From: an uncultured Olsenella sp.
GTDB lineage: Bacteria > Actinomycetota > Coriobacteriia > Coriobacteriales > Atopobiaceae
Direction: 5' to 3'
DNA: 58,307 nt
NCBI GenBank assembly: GCA_900314535.1
Contig: OMVT01000024.1
Coordinates: 1 to 58,307, forward strand
In this document: positions 15,923 to 24,587 of the stretch, one piece after another
Position numbering within the stretch: position 1 is the stretch's first letter
How the letters are laid out: each line of letters opens with the position of its first letter
Made by a program: the position numbers and the translations under genes
Notes under the pieces: model-generated
Seen by the model: the letters and a program-made list of their open reading frames with translations, nothing else
Databases searched by the model: none
Told to the model about the DNA's origin: nothing

Positions 15923-15928
15923 TAGAAT
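15923..15928 (+). promoter_or_regulatory. -10 element of the pckA promoter
   Basis: TAGAAT in the context CGCTAGAAT lies about 70 bp before the GTG start. No convincing -35 element is seen at standard spacing. Confidence 0.4.
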
Positions 15929-15996
15929 TTTATGTGCTGGTTTCAAGGATGGTCTATCTGCGCGCAAGGTGCGCGCACCCGTTAGGAGGATGTATC

Positions 15997-17592
15997 GTGA
16001 TCGAAGAAGAGCTTGCACACGCTGGCATTGCAGCGCATGAGGGCAAGGTGCTGGTCGACGCCGCTCCTGCCGTGCTTGTAGAAGAGGCCCTGAAGAAGGG
16101 CGAGGGCGAACTGACCTCGACCGGCGCATTCGCAGTCTACACCGGCAAGTATACGGGACGCTCTCCGAAGGACCGCTTCATTGTCGATACGCCTGATGTG
16201 CATGACAAGATTGCCTGGGGCACCGTGAATGTGCCGATGAGCGTCGAAGGCTACCAGCACATCAAGGAGAAGATCTGCTCCTACCTTGCAAAGCGTGACC
16301 TCTATGTGATCCATGCCTATGCTGGCGCGAACAGGGCACACTCCCGCAAGTTCGAGGTTGTCTGCGAGCTGGCAAGCCAGGCACTCTTCTCGAAGCAGCT
16401 CCTCGTGCGTCCGACCGATGAAGAGCTTGCATCGTATGGCACGCCTGACTTCACGGTCCTTGCAGCTCCTGGCTGCAAGTGCGACCCGGCGGTCGATGGC
16501 ACGCACTCCGAGGCCTGCATCCTCATCAACTTCCAGGAGCATGAGATCTTGGTCCTCGGCTCCCGCTACTCGGGCGAGATCAAGAAGTCGGTCTTCTCGA
16601 CGATGAACTACCTTACGGTCGAGGAGGACAACATCCTTCCTATGCACTCGTCTGTGAACAAGGATCCCGAGACCGGCGAGACGGCAGTCTTCTTCGGCCT
16701 TTCCGGCACCGGCAAGACGACGCTTTCTGCCGACCCGAAGCGCATCCTTGTCGGCGACGACGAGCATGCCTGGGGCGACGATGGCGTCTTCAACTTCGAG
16801 GGCGGCTGCTACGCAAAGTGCATCCGCATCTCTCCGGAGACCGAGCCTGACATCTTCAATGCCATCAAGTTCGGCTCTGTCTGCGAGAATGTCGTCCTCG
16901 ACGACAAGCGCGTGGCCGACTACGACGATGCCAAGTACACGGAGAACACCCGTGTTGCCTACCCAATCGAGAACATCCCGAATTCCGATCCTTCGGGCTG
17001 CGGCAAGGTCCCCTCTGTCGTCATCTTCCTGACGGCCGATGCCTTCGGGGTGCTTCCGCCGATCTCCCGTCTTGACCGCAATGGCGCCATGTACCACTTC
17101 ATCTCCGGCTTCACCTCGAAGGTCGCCGGCACGGAGCGCGGCATCACGGAGCCGCAGCCGACGTTCTCGACGCTCTTCGGCGAGCCGTTCATGCCGCTGA
17201 ACCCGCTCACCTATGCTCAGATGTTCGGCGAGCGCATGGAGCGCTATGGCACCCGCGTCTACCTCGTGAATACTGGCTGGACCGGTGGCCCTTACGGCAC
17301 CGGCAAGCGCATGAAGCTTGCCTATACCCGCGCCATGGTCACAGCAGCCCTCAATGGCTCTATCGAGAATGCCGAGTTCGTGCACGACAAGGTCTTCAAC
17401 GTCGATGTGCCGCAGACAATCGAGGATGTCCCGTCCGAGCTCCTGAATCCGCGTGACACGTGGGCCGATCCTTGTGCCTACGATGCGGCAGCAAGGAAGC
17501 TTGCCTCCATGTTCGAGGAGAACTGCGCCAAGAAGTATCCGGACATGGCACCCGAGATCAAGGCTGCTGGTCCCTGCTCCACGGCAGAATAG
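15997..17592 (+). CDS. pckA: Phosphoenolpyruvate carboxykinase (ATP)
   Basis: The 531-residue enzyme interconverts oxaloacetate + ATP and PEP + CO2 + ADP. In anaerobes it often runs in the CO2-fixing, ATP-forming direction. ATP-type marks are YTGKYTGRSPKDRFIV, the kinase loop GLSGTGKTTLSAD (234-246), DDEHAWGDDGVFNFEGGCYAK, and LVNTGWTGGPYGTGKRMKLAYTRAM. GTG at 15997 is taken as start because AGGAGG lies 7 nt upstream; an in-frame ATG at 15934 lacks a ribosome site. A terminator follows. Confidence 0.96.
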   Translation: MIEEELAHAGIAAHEGKVLVDAAPAVLVEEALKKGEGELTSTGAFAVYTGKYTGRSPKDRFIVDTPDVHDKIAWGTVNVPMSVEGYQHIKEKICSYLAKRDLYVIHAYAGANRAHSRKFEVVCELASQALFSKQLLVRPTDEELASYGTPDFTVLAAPGCKCDPAVDGTHSEACILINFQEHEILVLGSRYSGEIKKSVFSTMNYLTVEEDNILPMHSSVNKDPETGETAVFFGLSGTGKTTLSADPKRILVGDDEHAWGDDGVFNFEGGCYAKCIRISPETEPDIFNAIKFGSVCENVVLDDKRVADYDDAKYTENTRVAYPIENIPNSDPSGCGKVPSVVIFLTADAFGVLPPISRLDRNGAMYHFISGFTSKVAGTERGITEPQPTFSTLFGEPFMPLNPLTYAQMFGERMERYGTRVYLVNTGWTGGPYGTGKRMKLAYTRAMVTAALNGSIENAEFVHDKVFNVDVPQTIEDVPSELLNPRDTWADPCAYDAAARKLASMFEENCAKKYPDMAPEIKAAGPCSTAE

Positions 17593-17614
17593 GGAAGAGC
17601 TCAGAGCTTATTCG

Positions 17615-17640
17615 AGAGGGTCCCTTCGGGGGCCCTCTTT
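17615..17640 (+). terminator. Intrinsic terminator after pckA
   Basis: A 10-bp stem with a TTCG loop (17615-17638) is followed by a T-run on the + strand. Confidence 0.85.
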
Positions 17641-17670
17641 CTCTATGCAGAGAAGATGCTGGCATGAAAA

Positions 17671-17697
17671 AGGAGGCCCCGGAAAACCGGAGCCTCC
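17671..17697 (-). terminator. Intrinsic terminator after pta
   Basis: GGAGGC pairs with GCCTCC, an inner CCGG/CCGG pair encloses four A residues, and five T residues follow on the minus strand. Confidence 0.8.
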
Positions 17698-17718
17698 ATA
17701 CGTGCGTGTGGAGAGAAG

Positions 17719-18696
17719 CTACTCTGCCATCTGTGCCTGGACAGCGGTGATTGCGACGACGCCCACGATATCCTGTGCGGAGCAGCCGCGGGACAGATCG
17801 TTCACCGGCTTTGCGATGCCCTGGAGGATCGGGCCATAGGCCTCAGCGCCAGCGAAGCGCTGGACAAGCTTGTAGCCGATGTTGCCGGCCTCGAGATCCG
17901 GGAAGACGAGGACATTGGCATGTCCTGCAACCTCGGAGCCCGGTGCCTTGAGCTCAGCCACGGACGGGACGAGGGCAGCGTCGAGCTGCAGGTCGCCGTC
18001 GAGGGCAAGCTCGGGGTTCTTCTCCTGGGCAAGCTTCGTTGCCTCCTGGACCTTCGTCGGGATGTCGCCCTTTGCGGAGCCCTTCGTGGAGAAGGAGAGC
18101 ATAGCGACCTTCGGGTCGGAGCTCATGTACTTCTTCCAGGACTCGGCAGAGGCAAGAGCGATCTCGGAGAGCTCTTCTGCGGTCGGTGCGATGTTGAGGC
18201 CGCAGTCAGCGAAGAGCAGCGTGCCGTTGTCGCCGTACTCGGCCTTGTCCGTGCACATGATGAAGAAGGCAGAGACGAGCTTGGTGCCCGGAGCGGTCTT
18301 CAGGATCTGGAGTGCCGGACGAAGGGTGTTGGCCGTGGAGTGGCAGGCGCCGGACACGAGGCCGTCAGCGTCTCCTGCCTTCACCATCATCGTGCCGAAG
18401 TAGGTGGCGTCGTCCATCTGCTTCCTGGCGTCTTCGATGGTGACGCCCTTCTTCTTGCGGAGCTCGGCGAAGAGCTCGGCGTAGGCTTCATGCTTCTCTG
18501 CGGTCTTGGGGTCGATGACCTCGACACCCTCGACAGAGATCTTGGCAGGGTCGCCGAGGATAACGAGCTTGGCGAGGCCCTCCTTCACGATCTCCTTTGC
18601 AGCCTCGATGGTGCGCGGATCTTCGCCCTCGGGCAGGACGATCGTCTTGAGGTCAGACTTGGCCTTCTGCTTCATGCGGTCTAGAAAGCTGCTCAT
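17719..18696 (-). CDS. pta: Phosphate acetyltransferase
   Basis: The 325-residue enzyme makes acetyl phosphate from acetyl-CoA and phosphate; with acetate kinase it gives ATP by substrate-level phosphorylation. The short single-domain form is present: TIVLPEGEDPRTIEAAKEIV, GLVSGACHSTANTLRPALQILK, FADCGLNIAPTAEELSEIALASAESWK, VLVFPDLEAGNIGYKLVQRFAGAEAYGPILQGIAKPVNDLSRGCS. The reading frame continues far upstream across glf in antisense, but the AAGGAG site fixes the start at 18696 (or 18699). It is divergent from glf. Confidence 0.96.
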   Translation of the reverse strand: MSSFLDRMKQKAKSDLKTIVLPEGEDPRTIEAAKEIVKEGLAKLVILGDPAKISVEGVEVIDPKTAEKHEAYAELFAELRKKKGVTIEDARKQMDDATYFGTMMVKAGDADGLVSGACHSTANTLRPALQILKTAPGTKLVSAFFIMCTDKAEYGDNGTLLFADCGLNIAPTAEELSEIALASAESWKKYMSSDPKVAMLSFSTKGSAKGDIPTKVQEATKLAQEKNPELALDGDLQLDAALVPSVAELKAPGSEVAGHANVLVFPDLEAGNIGYKLVQRFAGAEAYGPILQGIAKPVNDLSRGCSAQDIVGVVAITAVQAQMAE

Positions 18697-18789
18697 CATT
18701 GCTCCTTCTGAGAGGCCAGCCGCATATGGGCTGTTTGTATGCTTCTCGCCAAACGTTTCGGTCATGGACGCTTTCATTATAGGGTCGCG

Positions 18790-18798
18790 TGCTAGAAT
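18790..18798 (+). promoter_or_regulatory. Extended -10 element upstream of glf
   Basis: TGCTAGAAT, an extended -10 (TGn plus TAGAAT), lies about 100 bp before the glf start. The same nine bases occur upstream of ppk on the other strand. Confidence 0.45.
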
Positions 18799-18822
18799 CT
18801 TCAAAGAATTAAGCTCCATTGG

Positions 18823-18853
18823 GCGCAGCGCGTTGATGGGGCTGCGCTTTTTT
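18823..18853 (+). terminator. Intrinsic terminator inside the glf leader (attenuator-like)
   Basis: GCGCAGC (18823-18829), an 11-nt loop, GCTGCGC (18841-18847) and six T residues form a + strand terminator. It lies downstream of the likely glf promoter but upstream of the glf start, and no gene precedes it on this strand. It therefore looks like a leader terminator giving a ~45-nt transcript unless bypassed. Confidence 0.65.
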
Positions 18854-18897
18854 CTATAGGGCAAGCAAGTGGCGCAAGCGCCAGTCAGTGAGGTTGT

Positions 18898-20097
18898 ATG
18901 AATATCGCACATGGTCTGCCGGATAATTTCAAGGCTGACAGCTACGATGTCCTCGTCGTCGGTGCGGGTTATGCAGGAGCAGTATGTGCCCGCCGCCTGG
19001 CAGAGGCCCTGAACTTCAAGGTCTGCATCGTCGAGCGCCGCGACCACATCGCGGGCAATGCCTACGACTATGAGGACGAGGCAGGCATCCTCGTCCACAA
19101 GTATGGTCCGCATATCTACCATACGTACAACGACCGCGTGCATGACTTCCTGTCCCGCTTCACTGAGTGGACGGACTATCAGCACAAGGTGCTTGCAAAC
19201 ATCCATGGCACGCTCATGCCGGTGCCGTTCAACCACCAGTCGCTGAAGCTCGCCTTCGGCGAGGAGAAGGGCGAGCACCTCTACCGCAAGCTCGTCGCAA
19301 CGTTCGGCCAGGACAAGAAGGTCCCCATCCTCGAGCTCCGCGAGAAGAACGATCCTGAGCTCGCCGAGGTGGCAGACTACGTCTACGAGAACGTCTTCCT
19401 GCACTACACGATGAAGCAGTGGGGCAAGACTCCCGACCAGATCGATCCTGCTGTCATGGGCCGCGTGCCGGTCTTCGTCGGCGACGACGACCGCTACTTC
19501 CCGCAGGCACCGCACCAGGGCATGCCGAAGGATGGCTACACGAAGCTCTTCGAGAACATGCTGAACCACGACCTGATCGATGTCTTCCTCGATGTCGATG
19601 TCCGCTCCATCATGCAGCTCACCGACACCTCTGTCATGGTGTGCGGCAAGCCTTATGGCGGCGAGGTCATCTACACCGGCGCTCTCGACGAGCTCTTCGG
19701 CTTCGACGAGGGTCCGCTTCCGTACCGCACAGTCGACATGGTCTTCGAGACGCTTCCCGAGGACCAGTTCCAGCCGGTCGGCACCGTGAACTACACGGTT
19801 TCCGAGAACTTCACGCGCATCACGGAGTTCAAGAACATGACAGGCCAGGTCGTTCCCGGCAAGACCACGATCATGCGCGAGTACTCCCGCACGTATCTTC
19901 CGGGCGTCGGCGAGACCCCGTACTATGTCATCAACGAGCCTGAGAACATCGAGCTCTATCACGGCTACCGCGACCGTGTCGCGAAGCTCGTGAACTTCCA
20001 TCCGGTGGGCAGGCTTGCAGAGTACCGCTACTACGATATGGACGGCGTAACGGCATCAGCTCTCGAGCTTTCCGACGAGATCATTGCCCATCATTAG
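18898..20097 (+). CDS. glf: UDP-galactopyranose mutase
   Basis: The 399-residue flavoenzyme converts UDP-galactopyranose to UDP-galactofuranose, the donor for galactofuranose in surface glycans. The FAD-binding start YDVLVVGAGYAGAVCARRLAE (GAGYAG at 22-27) is followed by VERRDHIAGNAYDYED, HKYGPHIYHTYNDRV, the catalytic-site region PVPFN, and TEFKNMTGQ. A terminal PVGRLAEYRYYDMDGVTASAL is typical. It is followed 7 bp later by a family 2 glycosyltransferase. Transcription may be controlled by the leader terminator at 18823-18853. Confidence 0.96.
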   Translation: MNIAHGLPDNFKADSYDVLVVGAGYAGAVCARRLAEALNFKVCIVERRDHIAGNAYDYEDEAGILVHKYGPHIYHTYNDRVHDFLSRFTEWTDYQHKVLANIHGTLMPVPFNHQSLKLAFGEEKGEHLYRKLVATFGQDKKVPILELREKNDPELAEVADYVYENVFLHYTMKQWGKTPDQIDPAVMGRVPVFVGDDDRYFPQAPHQGMPKDGYTKLFENMLNHDLIDVFLDVDVRSIMQLTDTSVMVCGKPYGGEVIYTGALDELFGFDEGPLPYRTVDMVFETLPEDQFQPVGTVNYTVSENFTRITEFKNMTGQVVPGKTTIMREYSRTYLPGVGETPYYVINEPENIELYHGYRDRVAKLVNFHPVGRLAEYRYYDMDGVTASALELSDEIIAHH

Positions 20098-20104
20098 GGG
20101 GAAT

Positions 20105-21139
20105 ATGCGCAAGACGATAACCTTCGGCATTCCCTGCTACAACTCCGCCGAGTACATGGACCACTGCATCTCGTCCATCCTCGATGGATCGGGACGGGCC
20201 GAAGATGTCCAGATTGTGATCGTGGACGATGGCTCCGTGAAGGACAACACGGCTGAGAAAGCCGATGAATGGCAGGAACGCTATCCTGACATCATCAAGG
20301 CTGTCCATCAGCCGAATGGCGGCCACGGCATCGCGGTCCTTTCCGGCCTCAAGAACGCTGACGGCGTCTATTACAAGGTCGTCGACTCCGATGACTGGCT
20401 GGATGCAGACGCGCTCCAGGCGCTTCTGGCAAAGCTCCGCGAGTTCATCGAGACCGATACCCGTGTCGACCTCGTGATCACGAACTATGTATATGAGCAT
20501 GTCGAGGACGGCAAGCAGAATGTCGTGGACTACGGCTTCGCGCTGCCGAAGGGCAAGATCATGGGCTGGGACCAGATCGGCCACTTCAACATGAGCCAGA
20601 ACCTCCTCATGCACTCGCTCTGCTACCGCACGGACATCCTGCGCCAGGGCGGCATCCCCATGCCTGCACATACATTCTACGTGGACAACATCTATGCCTA
20701 TGTGCCGCTGCCACGCTGCGAGACCCTCTATTACCTCGATGCGGACCTCTACCGCTACTTCATCGGCCGCGAGGACCAGTCCGTGAACGAGTCGGTCATG
20801 ACGAGCAGGATCGACCAGCAGCTCAGGATCACCCGCATCATGATGCATTCCTATCACCTGTACGACGACATCAAGTCGCGCAAGCTCAGGAACTACATGC
20901 TGAACTACTTCACGCTCATGATGGCGGTATGCTCGATCTTCTCGAAGCTCTCCGACAAGCCGGGTGCCGAGGACAACCTCAAGGCCATCTGGTGCGAGCT
21001 CCAGCACTACGACGAGAAGATGTACGCGAGGGCGCGCCGCGGCCTTGTGGGCATCGCGACGAACTTCCCGACCGAGACCGGCAAGAAGGTCACGATCGGC
21101 ATCTACCACATCGCCCAGAAGCTCGTGAAGTTCAACTGA
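20105..21139 (+). CDS. Family 2 glycosyltransferase
   Basis: The 344-residue cytoplasmic enzyme has a GT-A fold start (ITFGIPCYNSAEYMDHCISSIL), the nucleotide-sugar segment IVIVDDGSVKDNT, and a DXD-type metal motif VVDSDDW (94-98). The C-terminal half is helical with no obvious membrane span. The start at 20105 follows an AGGGGG ribosome site; an in-frame ATG at 20084 overlaps glf. Pairing with glf suggests, but does not prove, that it transfers galactofuranose or acts on the same surface glycan. Confidence 0.9.
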   Translation: MRKTITFGIPCYNSAEYMDHCISSILDGSGRAEDVQIVIVDDGSVKDNTAEKADEWQERYPDIIKAVHQPNGGHGIAVLSGLKNADGVYYKVVDSDDWLDADALQALLAKLREFIETDTRVDLVITNYVYEHVEDGKQNVVDYGFALPKGKIMGWDQIGHFNMSQNLLMHSLCYRTDILRQGGIPMPAHTFYVDNIYAYVPLPRCETLYYLDADLYRYFIGREDQSVNESVMTSRIDQQLRITRIMMHSYHLYDDIKSRKLRNYMLNYFTLMMAVCSIFSKLSDKPGAEDNLKAIWCELQHYDEKMYARARRGLVGIATNFPTETGKKVTIGIYHIAQKLVKFN

Positions 21140-21160
21140 GCATCTGAACAAGAACACGTA

Positions 21161-21194
21161 AGAAGGCGCCAGTCCCTTGGACCGGCGCCTTCTT
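21161..21194. terminator. Bidirectional terminator between convergent genes
   Basis: AGAAGGCGCC pairs with GGCGCCTTCT and encloses a second short stem. T-rich sequence lies on both sides. It serves the glycosyltransferase gene (+) and the P1 peptidase gene (-). Confidence 0.85.
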
Positions 21195-21215
21195 CTATCT
21201 CTGGAATTTCTTGTC

Positions 21216-22196
21216 TCAGATCTCGGAATCGAAGCTCGATGCAGCCTTGAGGCCGAAGGCAGGTCTGGCTTCGCGTGCGGCGTCTGCAATCGCGCGCTCG
21301 ATGGCCCGCACGGCAAGCGTGCCGACGAGGTCGACGGGCGCCTCCAGGGAGCCGGAAGCCATCACGAAGATCGTGTCGCCGTCGTTTGTCGTGTGCGTCG
21401 GCCGTATCGCATGGGCGTAGCCGTCTGCTGCCATCTGCGCGACCTTTGTCGCCTCTGCCTTCGTGAGGCGGGCGTTCGTGACGATGCAGGAGATCGTCGT
21501 ATTCGTGCGGGCAAGCGGCATCACGAGCGATGTGCTGGCAGCGATGAGCGCATCCTCTTCGTTGACGATGTACGTGCCGTCCTCTGAGAGGAGTCCTGAG
21601 AGGGGTTTTCCTGTCTCGGGGTCACATATGTTGCCGACAGCATTGACGGCGCTCAGAGCGCCTACGAGAAGCTCTCCGGCAGACTCAACATCCTCGCCGA
21701 GGCCGCTCTTCATGGAGCGCTCAGGCCCTTCGAGCTTGCCGACCGTGCAGCCGCATCCGGCACCCACATTGCCACGGGCGAGCGGCTCATCCTTCTCCTC
21801 AAAGGCGGCAGCGACAGCTTGGGCACCCTCTTCCATGCCGGGGCGCACCGTAGCAGAGCCGCAGGCAAGGTCGAAGAGGCAGGCAGAGGAGACAATAGGG
21901 ACGATGCCGACACCGACATCGAGGCCCACACCCCTGCGCTCAAGCTCCTCAGCAGCGCCAGAAGCGGCTGCAAGGCCGTATGCGGAGCCTCCGGAGAGCA
22001 TGACGCAATGGAGGACATTCACGGTCTCCTCGGGCCTGAGAAGGTCTGTCTCGCGTGTTGCAGGTGCTCCTCCACGCACGTCCACAGCGCCTGTCGCACC
22101 TTTCGGGCAGACGATGGCAGTGCATCCTGTTCCTGCCTCTGCCAGCGTTGCGTGCCCTGCAAGAAAGCCCGGGATGTCACGGATGGATCTATGCAT
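21216..22196 (-). CDS. P1 family peptidase (DmpA/BapA-like)
   Basis: The 326-residue protein belongs to the self-processing N-terminal-nucleophile aminopeptidase family P1. It shows VNVLHCVMLSGGSAYGLAAASG, VGLDVGVGIVPIVSSACLFDL, GNVGAGCGCTVGKLEG, and near the C terminus TNDGDTIFVMASGS. P1 enzymes cleave N-terminal residues from small peptides or beta-peptides; the natural substrate is unknown. The Ser/Thr nucleophile after autocleavage probably lies in the TNTTISCIVTNARLTK region, by analogy. The start overlaps the end of maf by 8 bp, so the two are coupled. Confidence 0.87.
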   Translation of the reverse strand: MHRSIRDIPGFLAGHATLAEAGTGCTAIVCPKGATGAVDVRGGAPATRETDLLRPEETVNVLHCVMLSGGSAYGLAAASGAAEELERRGVGLDVGVGIVPIVSSACLFDLACGSATVRPGMEEGAQAVAAAFEEKDEPLARGNVGAGCGCTVGKLEGPERSMKSGLGEDVESAGELLVGALSAVNAVGNICDPETGKPLSGLLSEDGTYIVNEEDALIAASTSLVMPLARTNTTISCIVTNARLTKAEATKVAQMAADGYAHAIRPTHTTNDGDTIFVMASGSLEAPVDLVGTLAVRAIERAIADAAREARPAFGLKAASSFDSEI

Positions 22197-22803
22197 GCTC
22201 GTTTCCTCCTCTGAGGATATCTTCGACGAGAGCTGTGCTGTAAGAGGGTGCCATGAGCTCGCGGACGACGCGGGTGAGCGGAAGTCCCATGATCGTGTAG
22301 AAGTCGCCTTCGATATGCTTCACGAGCAGGCGCCCTCTGCCCTGGATCCCATAGGCTCCTGCCTTGTCGGACGGCTCTCCTGACGCCACATAGGCAGCAA
22401 TCTCCTCATCGCTCAGCTCATAGAACGTGACCTTGGCCGTATCGACAAGCGAATGCACAGAGCCATCCTTCACGAAGGCAGCTCCGGTCGAGACAAAGTG
22501 TGTCGCACCGGAAAGCTCATGGAGCATCTCTTCCGCGTGAGCGGTATCTCTGGGCTTTCCCAGCACCTCTCCCGACTCAAGCCAGACGATCGTGTCGGCA
22601 GCAAGGATGGCAGGGGAGGAGGCATCGTCTGCATGGCGGTGAGCTACCGCTTCTGCCTTCGTCTTTGCAAGACGCTCGACCAAGGCTTCGGGGGCCTCGC
22701 CGGCATGCCTCGTCTCGTCGATGTCTGCCGGCTCGACGGTGGGTGCAAATCCTGCCTGCATGAGGATCTCGAGCCTTCTCGGCGACTGCGACGCAAGTAT
22801 CAA
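22189..22803 (-). CDS. maf: Maf-family nucleotide pyrophosphatase
   Basis: The 204-residue protein has the Maf signature LASQSPRRLEILMQAGF at the N terminus, AADTIVWLESGEVLGKP, and DKAGAYGIQGRGRLLVKHIEGDFYTIMGLPL. Maf proteins hydrolyse non-canonical or modified (d)NTPs and affect septum formation. The start is TTG at 22803, supported by GAGG seven bases upstream and the conserved N terminus. It overlaps the P1 peptidase gene by 8 bp. Confidence 0.93.
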   Translation of the reverse strand: MILASQSPRRLEILMQAGFAPTVEPADIDETRHAGEAPEALVERLAKTKAEAVAHRHADDASSPAILAADTIVWLESGEVLGKPRDTAHAEEMLHELSGATHFVSTGAAFVKDGSVHSLVDTAKVTFYELSDEEIAAYVASGEPSDKAGAYGIQGRGRLLVKHIEGDFYTIMGLPLTRVVRELMAPSYSTALVEDILRGGNEHA

Positions 22804-22820
22804 AACAAGACCTCTTTCCA

Positions 22821-22849
22821 GAAAAAAGGCGGAGGCAAAAGCCCCCGCC
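22821..22849 (-). terminator. Intrinsic terminator between the ferredoxin gene and maf
   Basis: On the minus strand, a 9-bp stem with one mismatch and a TTTT loop is followed by six T residues, ending 18 bp before the maf start. It should end the ferredoxin transcript. Confidence 0.85.
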
Positions 22850-22872
22850 CTCTGTGCCAGATATGGCAGATG

Positions 22873-23058
22873 CTACTCGACGGTAATTGCGCCGACGGGG
22901 CAGTTGTCTGCCGCCTCCTGTGCGGAGTCCTCGTTCTCCTCGGGAACCTCGTCGACGATAGCCTCAGCGGTGCCCTCGTCGCCGATTGCGAAAACCTCGG
23001 GGCAGGTGCTCTCGCAGAGACCGCAGCCGATGCACTCTTCGCTGACAGATGCCTTCAT
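22873..23058 (-). CDS. Single-cluster [4Fe-4S] ferredoxin
   Basis: The 61-residue protein has CIGCGLCESTCP (C9, C12, C15, plus C19) and a distal CPVG (C53). It thus holds one [4Fe-4S] cluster ligated by C9-C12-C15-C53, and lacks the second four-cysteine set of 2x[4Fe-4S] types. Acidic composition (many Glu/Asp) is usual for soluble ferredoxins. It is a cytoplasmic one-electron carrier; its partner is not identifiable from neighbours. It is flanked by its own terminator. Confidence 0.95.
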   Translation of the reverse strand: MKASVSEECIGCGLCESTCPEVFAIGDEGTAEAIVDEVPEENEDSAQEAADNCPVGAITVE

Positions 23059-23275
23059 GATGTCATCCTCTCACTTGTTCTGACATAAGGTGGCCCGAGC
23101 CCCTCGCTCAGGCACGTACCTTTTGTACACTTTCTTGCCCAGAAACGCCAGTGTCTTGCAAACCTTTTTGGCAGTCGGTGGACAATGCCGTCCATCTTCT
23201 GCCGAAAATATCTCTCTGAGCCCCCCGGAAAGGACCGAAGGCTCAGAGAGAAAGGCTGCTGCTGTGGATGACAAT

Positions 23276-24584
23276 CTATCGCTGGGCAGGACGCACACGC
23301 TTGAGCAATGTCACGGTCTCGACGTGGAAGCTCTGGGGGAAGAGATCGACAGGCTGCATCTTCTTGGCCTCGAACGTGCCTTCCTCCTCGAAGCGGGCGA
23401 TATCGCGGGCAAGCGTTGCCGGATCGCATGAGACATAGGCGATGGCACGTGCCGGCTGCTCGGAGAGCTGATGAACGACATCTGCGGCAAGTCCTACACG
23501 CGGCGGATCGACGACGATGATGTCAGCATCGGTATCAGGAAACTCGCGTCCTGCATCGCCGCCGATCGCATCGACATTCTCGAGACGGGCATCCTTGAGG
23601 TTGCGGCTGAGGTCGCGGACGGCCGGGCCATAGGATTCCACGGCAGAGACGAAGGAGGTGCGCTCGGCAAGCGGCAATGTGAACGTGCCGGCGCCGCAGT
23701 AGAGATCCATCGCCTCATCGTCCTCGTCAGGCTCGAGCCAGTCGAGGACTGTGTGCACGAGCGTCTCTGCGCCCTTCGTGTTGACCTGGAAGAAGGAAGG
23801 GGCTGAGATGCGCATTGTGTTGTGGACAAGGCGCTCAGACCAGAAGCCATCTCCTGCCAGGCACTCGACACCTGCAATCTTCCGTGCCTTCTGCGGTCCC
23901 TTGGACATGACTCGCACGAGCGAGGTGACCTTGGCGCCTTCGGTGATGACCTTCGCGGCGGCAGCGCGCGGGAAGGCGGAAGGAGACGTCCAGAGGGCGA
24001 CCTCCGTTGCATGCGTGCGGGCGGAGGTGCGGATGCCGATGCGGTCGAACGTGAGTCCGTGGAAGTTCGCAAGATAGGTCACAGAGCCAGACACTGCCTT
24101 CACGAGCTTCTCTGAGCCCTTCTGGAGAAGCGGACAGGTGGGAACCTTGATGACAGAGCCATCGAGAGCATGCATGCCGACGATGGTGCGCTTGCCCTGA
24201 CGGGCAAAGGCAAGCTCGACCTTGTTGCGGTAGCCCCAAGAATCTCCTGGCGCGGCGCAGGGAAGGACAAGCTCCTCTGCTCGGTCCTGGGGGATGTGCC
24301 CGATGCGGACAAGCGAATCCACGACATGAGCCCTTTTGGCCTCCGCAGATGCCGACAAAGGGGCAGGGTGCCTTCACGCGCATCTGCGATGCCTCAAGGA
24401 TACGGACCGTCTTCGCCTTCGCGAAGCGCTGCCCTTCTTCATAGATCTCTGCTTCGACGGTATCGCCGGGAATGGCGCCCTGGACGAAGATGGCACGGTC
24501 ATCTTCGTCTCTGGCTATGGCGTCAGGTCCATAGGTGAGCCGGTCGATCTTGAGCTGTATGGTCTTCGATGCTGCTTCTGCCAT
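23276..24584 (-). pseudogene. RlmD/RumA-like 23S rRNA (uracil) methyltransferase, frameshifted
   Basis: Two overlapping frames together form one gene. The upstream frame from the ATG at 24584 gives a TRAM domain (TIQLKIDRLTYGPDAIARDEDDRAIFVQGAIPGD) and reaches CPFVGICGG before leaving the family. The downstream frame resumes at EAKRAHVVDSL and carries the methyltransferase domain (VNTKGAETLVHTVLDWL, MDLYCGAGTFTLPLA, IVVDPPRVG, YVSCDPATLARD). The missing piece is about 12 residues, including a cluster cysteine, and looks like a deletion of ~40 nt between short GAGGC repeats near 24350. It may be a real inactivation or a sequence error. A GGAGGTGA ribosome site lies in the end of the upstream ppk gene. 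Confidence 0.82.
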
Positions 24585-24587
24585 GTG

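Larger units (their letters stand above)
15641..15996. other. Divergent control region between the epimerase gene and pckA
   Basis: This 356-bp stretch holds no supported gene. It contains a 12-bp palindrome (GTCCA, AA, TGGAC at 15774-15785), a cre-like site at 15872-15885, a -10-like TAGAAT at 15923-15928, and the pckA leader with AGGAGG at 15984-15989. Confidence 0.6.

Noticed and set aside
18700..20001. Upstream extension of pta to 760 codons
   Set aside because: The added part is antisense to glf, has no similarity, and the AAGGAG site fixes the start at 18696.
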